Assembly (NCBI GenBank): GCA_950295325.1
Contig: OX485803.1
Coordinates: 2,110,001-2,170,000 of the forward strand
Length of the DNA: 60,000 bases
Source of the DNA: Polytrichum commune
Taxonomy: Eukaryota; Streptophyta; Polytrichopsida; Polytrichales; Polytrichaceae
Direction: 5' to 3'
Under the pieces are notes generated by a model that had not been told where the DNA came from, made no database searches, and worked only from the letters and a program-made list of their open reading frames with translations. The translations under genes and the position numbers were made by a program. This document shows positions 54,220 to 60,000 of this stretch, piece after piece. Position 1 is the first letter of the stretch. Every line of letters starts with the position of its first letter.

Positions 54220-54288
54220 CTCACTGCTCATAAGTTACCGCTCATCGCTCACCGCTCATTGCTCACCGCTCATAAGATAGCACTCCCC
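54220..54288 (-). repeat. E2 right terminal inverted repeat
   Basis: Inverted partner of 41945-42013, followed directly by the AGTTGGCATG duplication at 54289-54298. Confidence 0.85.
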
Positions 54289-54298
54289 AGTTGGCATG

Positions 54299-57200
54299 TA
54301 AGACCTATTTTATCCCTCATAGTTATTTTATAATTATTAATTAGTTGGCAAGGGGCAATGATGTGCCTTGGATGCTCTAAGCCTATTTTCTAACCTTCCC
54401 TAAGTTGTTTCCAAGGCCATGATGTGGCTTTGAATTTCACATGGTTATTTTGATAAATATCGCAAGATATCAACATATGCAATATATAATTATGAAGTGT
54501 TATCATAGACCATTTTTTTTCATAATTCATTTATTTTGCACACGTGTGATTGTTCAAACATTTGTAATATGGCAAAATAATATACATCACCTTATGATAA
54601 ATTGGTGAACTAAAAAAACAATTTCATTATTATTATTATTATTAACATATAATTATATTTATTCTAAAATAACTAATATACACCATGTGATTTTAAAGAT
54701 AATACAACATGTGACGAGGATAAATTATTACAATAATTCATATAGGCTATAGTCAGAAACTTATGATTTTCTGAGTATACCCCATCCATAATGTTGTCCC
54801 ACAAGTCTAATTCCAAATTACATATCATTTATACCTTATATTATATTACCTACAAATAAAATTGATATTTATTTATTTTTTTGTTATATGTTTTATATTC
54901 TATCTTCATTGTTTCATTTTGGTCATCTTATGAACACTTGCACTAATCTATCATTAGAATGACAAAGATAATTTTAAATGGTAAGTCACAAATTTATAAC
55001 CTCAATGTTATTGAGGATTTTGTAATGTTTTTGACCTCCAAGTTAATTGCGTGCTTCATTGATGGTTTCACTTCCGGAATGAAATCCCAATCAATTGCTT
55101 ATTTACTAATTGGAAGTGCACATATCTATTGGATTTTAGACCTTGAAGGTGAAGTGCACTCAATATGGGATTTGTAGTCAAGCGGCCTTCAAGAATGCAT
55201 ATATATATACACAGAGTGAACAATCGTAATAAAATACTATCATATGTGGCCAAGTGGGTGCCAACCTCGCCAATCCTGCCGCAGGTTAGTATTCAAAGCC
55301 AACTTGCTGCCGTGGGTATAAGTTTGTTTACCTTGAAATAAAATCTTTACTGGCCACCACCGACAATTTGAGATAGTTGTAGTTAATGGCCTAATCATAA
55401 GTCACTGATATTTCACACTGACCTGCAAATTTTGAAACCTGAGTTGGGTCGGTTCTTGCGTCTCTTGTAAATAATTGCGTCCAAGGGTTGGCCACATGAA
55501 ATGGTGCTATTTGAGAGTCCGATCGAGTGTGTCTTAGGGCACGTGGCCATGATTATTGAGAACACTTGGACTCTCATTGTTTGAAAGTGTCACGGCCCTC
55601 GCTTTAGGTTTATATGAGGGCAGTTTTGGACTATAACCCATAACATGTTCAATGGATTAAAAAACTTACTTGAAATCTCACATGGCAAGTATGGATAATG
55701 TTGGCGGGATTGTAGGAGAATTTTCCAGGATAGCTCCTAAAGGCAGGCTCGGTGGAATGTGTGGTGGGATTATGGATTTAGAATAATGCTTTGTGACCTC
55801 CAAAACATTGGGATATATTTCATGTACTTCTCTATATATACTCTCACCCATCATCCGGGTTAGCATGATCATTTGAGGGCCATGGCTTAACACTTTTAGT
55901 GTAAGTATGCTCTTATCACTATATTTGAAGGTCAGCCCATGACCCCACATGATTCGATTTCAAATTACTTTAGTATAAGCTTTGGATGATTTCAAAGGCC
56001 CTCACAATCTCGTGGTCATGGCCATTGGCCGTAGAGTAAAACCACCACCCTTAGCAAACTTTCATTTGTTAGTTGTTCTAGCAAAACAACATGGACTTCA
56101 CCAATATCGGCGAAGTTTTTGTGGGCATCTCTAAGCATCTTATTGGGCAAGCAATTCCATGTGGAGTATGGAGGGGGGGGGGGCTATGGGACACATGATA
56201 TGTAGGTTTTGTCAAAACTACAAGTTGGAATGTCCTTCTCCTATCATTTTACCAATTGTGAACGTTATATGAGTGGATTTAGTAAGGTTTACATATTCCT
56301 AAGCCATTGGAAGCTATTAAAGTTTGTACACCTCACGTGAAATTGTGGACACACACAATTACAACTATGAGGTGGTATGTTTTGGTTTGGAAGGCAATTG
56401 TCATGATTCATGTGAAGGTTTTGGTTTTGGGCTTTTGAAAATTTTGATGAAATTTTGAATATCAATGTACTTGCCCATACTTGCCTCGTAATTGGTAGCA
56501 ATTATTTTTAAATTCAATAAAACATGCACATTGTGTAAAGTCAAAGGCTAACACAAAGGCAGCTCTACATTGGTCCAAAAATGGGGGTATCCACACATTC
56601 AAAACATATCAAACAAAAAATTCCAATGCTCGTATTTCAATAAAAGACCATTGAGCATGATAACTAGACCGAATATGATATTTAGTGTCATATGGTATTT
56701 TATGACATTTTGGTAACTTTTTGGATGACACTTCTCATGAATAGGTGAACAAATATTGTTATGGATGATGGATGAGTTGTCGGCCATATATTGGCCAAAC
56801 CCTTACGGGAGTAAGCACGGCCAAGTATACAAAAAAAAATTATCCGGTATATTAAAACCATAAAGCTTTTGATCAAATGCCTATAAATAGTAGAAAAGTG
56901 TTGTTTAAATTGGATTTTCTTCATAATGTCCTCTATTGTTGTGTTAGGTACTCAAATATAGAATATCAAGATGATATCTTAAAAAAATATCATTAAAAGT
57001 ACTTCTCAAAGGTTATGCTTAAACATGTTGTTGGACGTAGATTTCATGACTTTTAAATATTTTGAAGTTGGAATTATTTTCATATTCCTTGAATTCATTA
57101 TAAACTCAAGGGCACCATTATAATTATTTTAAGAAAAAATTCAATTTAATGTCATTCTACAATGTATTAACAAATTTGAGACAATTACGTATTCAATATT

Positions 57201-57985
57201 ACTACTTGCACTGTCTTCCCACATATATAGACTTTTCTTGAAAAGAAATTGTCAACATAAATTGCTTGGCTTTGTAGGTCAATGTGTTTTTCATAGCTTT
57301 ATGATGTTTTCCTTTACAAAAGTCAAAGTTAATATATAGTTTTGAATCACATTCACTCAAACCTATGCATGGTAACGTAATTGTCTACTTGACCGTGCTT
57401 GCGCCCCTACCTTCTCTTGTCAATAACTTGTGATGAATTCTCGTCATGGATGATTGAAATTTGGATGACAAATCACTTGTAAATCTATAACCCCCAAAAT
57501 TTTGCAAGGAATGTTGGGGGTTAGCATCCAGTGTTGGTGACACTGTACTGTCACTCATTCAGGCGGACAATTAGAATAGGTGACACTAAATTTCATATTG
57601 AGTGTACTAAATCATTTGTTTCTCGCGGTCACTGGTCACGGGAGTACAACATCAGGTATAGGACACGCTTGAGCATAGTGACAGCAGCCGTCCCAGGCAT
57701 CCAACCATCCCAACAAGTTAGGGTTAAGTCTCCAGAAGGCCGCTTGGAGAGGATTTGGGGAGGTCTCCTTTCCAGTCAAAATCTGGGGAGATTTTCAGGC
57801 ACAATCCATCAAAATCCGAGTATTTCATGGTCCTACCAGTTACATGTTGTGATCTGCCAGTTGCTCTTTATTAATTTGATGCATAATCTATATATTCCTC
57901 TAAAACGATTCCTCTCAAACGACTGGTAATTCTCCCGAAGTCTCCAACATCATCCGGTTATTTCTCAAGCTCGATTACAGGTTCA
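54299..57985. other. AT-rich intergenic flank of E2
   Basis: Nothing firmly recognisable. The minus frame at 55678-55950 (about 90 codons) and the plus frame at 57531-57929 (132 codons) have no known motif. A short ATT microsatellite lies at about 54628-54643. No copies of either palindrome family were seen. Confidence 0.4.
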
Positions 57986-58893
57986 TCTGTAACCAAGCTT
58001 AGCGGTCCGTTCTCGCAGTGCCAGTGTCTCCATTCCACAGCTGGGACCTTGGAGGTCCAAGTGTCTGTACTCACCTCCTCACACCCAACAGTAAGTTTCA
58101 GACGAAGGACACGAATCTCGAGCAAAGGAAGTGGGGAGATGATTCAGGCAGCAAGGCTGGAGGCTTGAAAATCAGCAAGAATTGAATTGAATTTGGTAAC
58201 CAAAGATAGAAGTAAGAGTTCTCCCCCTGATGCGCACCTAGACTCGGGACTCGGCAGGACATGGAACAGTGTCACAATGGATAATTTAAAGGTGTCTGTA
58301 ACCAAGATTAGCGGTCGGTTCTCGCAGTGCAGTGTCTCCATTCCACAGCTGTGACCTTGGAGGTCCGAGTGTCTGTACTCACCTCCTCACACTCAACAGT
58401 AAGTTTCAGACGAAGGGCACGAATCTCGAGCAAAGGAAGTGGGGAGATGATTCAGGCAGCAAGGCTGGAGGCTTGAAAATCAGCAAGAATCGAATTGAAT
58501 TTGGTAACCAAAGTTAGAAGTAAGAGTTCTCCCCCTGATGCGCACCTAGACTCGGGACTCGGCAGGACATGGAACAGTGTCACAATGGATAATTTAAAGG
58601 TGTCTGTAACCAAGATTAGCAGTCGGTTCTCGCAGTGCAGTGTCTCCATTCCACAGCTGTGACCTTGGAGGTCCGAGTGTCTGTACTCACCTCCTCACAC
58701 CCAACAGTAAGTTACGCGAATCTCAAGCAAAGCAAGTGGGGAGAGGATTCAGGCAGCAAAGGCTGGAGGCTTGAAAATCAGCAAGAATTGGATCGAATCT
58801 GGTAACCAAAGTTAGAAGTAAGAGTTCTCCCCCTGATGCGCACCTGGACACGGGAGGACATGGAACAGTGTCACAATGGATAATTTAAAGGTG
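57986..58893 (+). repeat. 308-bp tandem repeat, three copies
   Basis: Copies start at 57986, 58295 and 58603; the third is shortened to about 291 bp by small deletions. The unit begins TCTGTAACCAAG and includes GGTCCGAGTGTCTGTACTCAC and CCTGATGCGCACC. Adjacent copies differ by only a few bases. Translated frames inside repeat each other and show no domain. Confidence 0.93.
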
Positions 58894-60000
58894 TCTGTAA
58901 CTCTCGGACCAATTGCAGCGCAACAATGATGTAAGCTTATGTTATGTACAATAATCGTATCCACCGTTCCGGCCCAGAAGTCAAGATCTTCCGAAACAAA
59001 AAGGACCACATGGCAAAGATCATGGGGAGATCTCCTGGTGTGGCTTCAAACCTCAATATTGGAGACTCCATTGATATCACATGGAAATCTCTCGATATCA
59101 TACCCAATGACAAACTCAAATAAACAAAACTATGAGATCATTTCCAAGAAGAACGACTACTTCCCTTGATGTGGCTTGTAATACACAAGTTATAAGAGTT
59201 TAGGCAAAATAAAATTAGACATATTTTAAAATAGGTAAACACTTGAAGTCAAAAATTCAAAACATCAAATTGTATGATATACTTCAGGAGAGTTCAAGAC
59301 AAACACCTATGAACATAAGACTCCAAGGGTTAAGACATAAAATCTAATGTAGACACTAACATGATTTGGGGAAAAAAAGAAATTAAAAATCTACATGTGG
59401 ATAAATAAAATATCGGAGTACTCCCGATGTGTGATCGAGATAAAATGCATTGTTGCATTTTAAAACCGACCATAGCATCGCTTATCAAAATAATAATAAT
59501 AATAGTGATACCTTAAAATACACATTTTTAATTGTCAAATGATTACCATGCATTATTTATAGCCATACACACACGTGCAACTTACAAGAAAAAATAATCC
59601 TAAATGGCTCCATGGAGTTCAACGTGCAACTTTATATGGAAACCATCGGGAACGCTTCCGATGTTTCCCCTATCTTGGCTAGTTGGAGAAGTTCTAAATT
59701 TCGATGGACATGTTTTTCCTCAAATTTTCCTATTTGCACAACAAAAGTGTCATTTGTGTTTTTCTTAGCTTTGTTGGAATAAAACATAAACCTACAATTT
59801 ATCCACATTACTACTGTGGAAGTTGGATCGCACTCCCACTTACAATCTCAAGCTCCTTTGTTACATTTGGGGTCTTACATTTTATTCCCTTTGCTAGGTC
59901 CTCAACACCGAATTTGAAATTGACCTTACTGATAATGATTTCTATCTAGTTGCACAACCATGAGTGCTCGGGCCATCCACACATGGTAGATATTAGAGTC
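58894..60000. other. Intergenic sequence to window end
   Basis: AT-rich with an AAT microsatellite near 59489-59502. No gene is supported. Confidence 0.4.

Larger units (their letters stand above)
41945..54288. mobile_element. Large Mutator-like transposon E2, 12,344 bp, carrying a ParB/methyltransferase gene
   Basis: Inverted ends of about 70 bp begin GAGGGAAGCTATCTTATGAGC on the left and, complemented, GGGGAGTGCTATCTTATGAGC on the right. Both run on through repeated GAGCGGT/GAGCAGT units. AGTTGGCATG flanks both sides (41935-41944 and 54289-54298), a 10-bp duplication in the MULE range. Inside are a MULE-type transposase gene on the minus strand and a divergent ParB/methyltransferase-like gene on the plus strand, 0.5 kb apart. 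The element also contains 18 copies of the 22-bp palindrome and a 1.2-kb array of a second palindrome. The target lies 50 bp from the hAT derivative at 41492-41883. Confidence 0.9.

Overview
This looks like nuclear DNA of a land plant with a repeat-rich genome. The signs are long AT-rich intergenic stretches, spliceosomal introns with GT-AG borders, interstitial TTTAGGG (plant-type) telomere units, an ankyrin-PGG membrane protein gene, and nested LINE, hAT, MULE and MITE sequences. The species is not identifiable from sequence alone; a seed-free plant is my guess only.

The window is dominated by two large DNA transposons whose ends I can define by eye. Element E1 (2817-19768, 16,952 bp) has perfect 28-bp terminal inverted repeats and a 4-bp ATAA duplication, and it splits one LINE: the reverse-transcriptase part lies at 2474-2816 and the rest at 19773-20715. 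E1 carries, on the minus strand, a ParB-like plus DNA-methyltransferase-like gene (10105-5537), an FCP1-type HAD phosphatase exon (5059-4247) and two further exons (4129-3359). On the plus strand it carries a DUF7869-type gene (16170-19236), which is the candidate transposase. Element E2 (41945-54288, 12,344 bp) has about 70-bp inverted repeats and a 10-bp AGTTGGCATG duplication. It carries a MULE transposase with GCM-like and SWIM zinc motifs (46728-42829, minus) and, divergently, a second ParB/methyltransferase-like gene (47251-54091, plus, eight exons). A fossil with the same gene order as E2 lies at about 21140-31310.

E1 and E2 share a family of 22-bp palindromes: half-site GTTTGGGTCG, two variable bases, then the reverse complement. 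I count about 54 copies. All lie inside E1 or E2 and I saw none in the flanks. They fill introns, 5' leader regions and intergenic spacers, and twice sit in frame inside a coding exon. Spacings are often 32 or 64 bp. E2 also has a second, 28-bp palindrome (half-site AAACCCTGTGCGTT) in a 64-bp tandem array inside an intron. A ParB-like DNA-binding domain, a beta-class methyltransferase fold and arrays of palindromic sites inside mobile elements is the most unusual content here.

The TE genes carry small lesions: four in-frame stops in the two ParB/methyltransferase genes, all TAG; one TAA in the MULE gene; and single-base frameshifts in three genes. Between the elements lie one likely host gene (ankyrin-PGG, 36061-32272, minus), a 1.78-kb hAT element with perfect 8-bp target duplications, its 392-bp deletion derivative, and two further MITEs. 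The first 2.4 kb and the last about 5.7 kb hold no gene I can support, apart from a 308-bp tandem repeat at 57986-58893.
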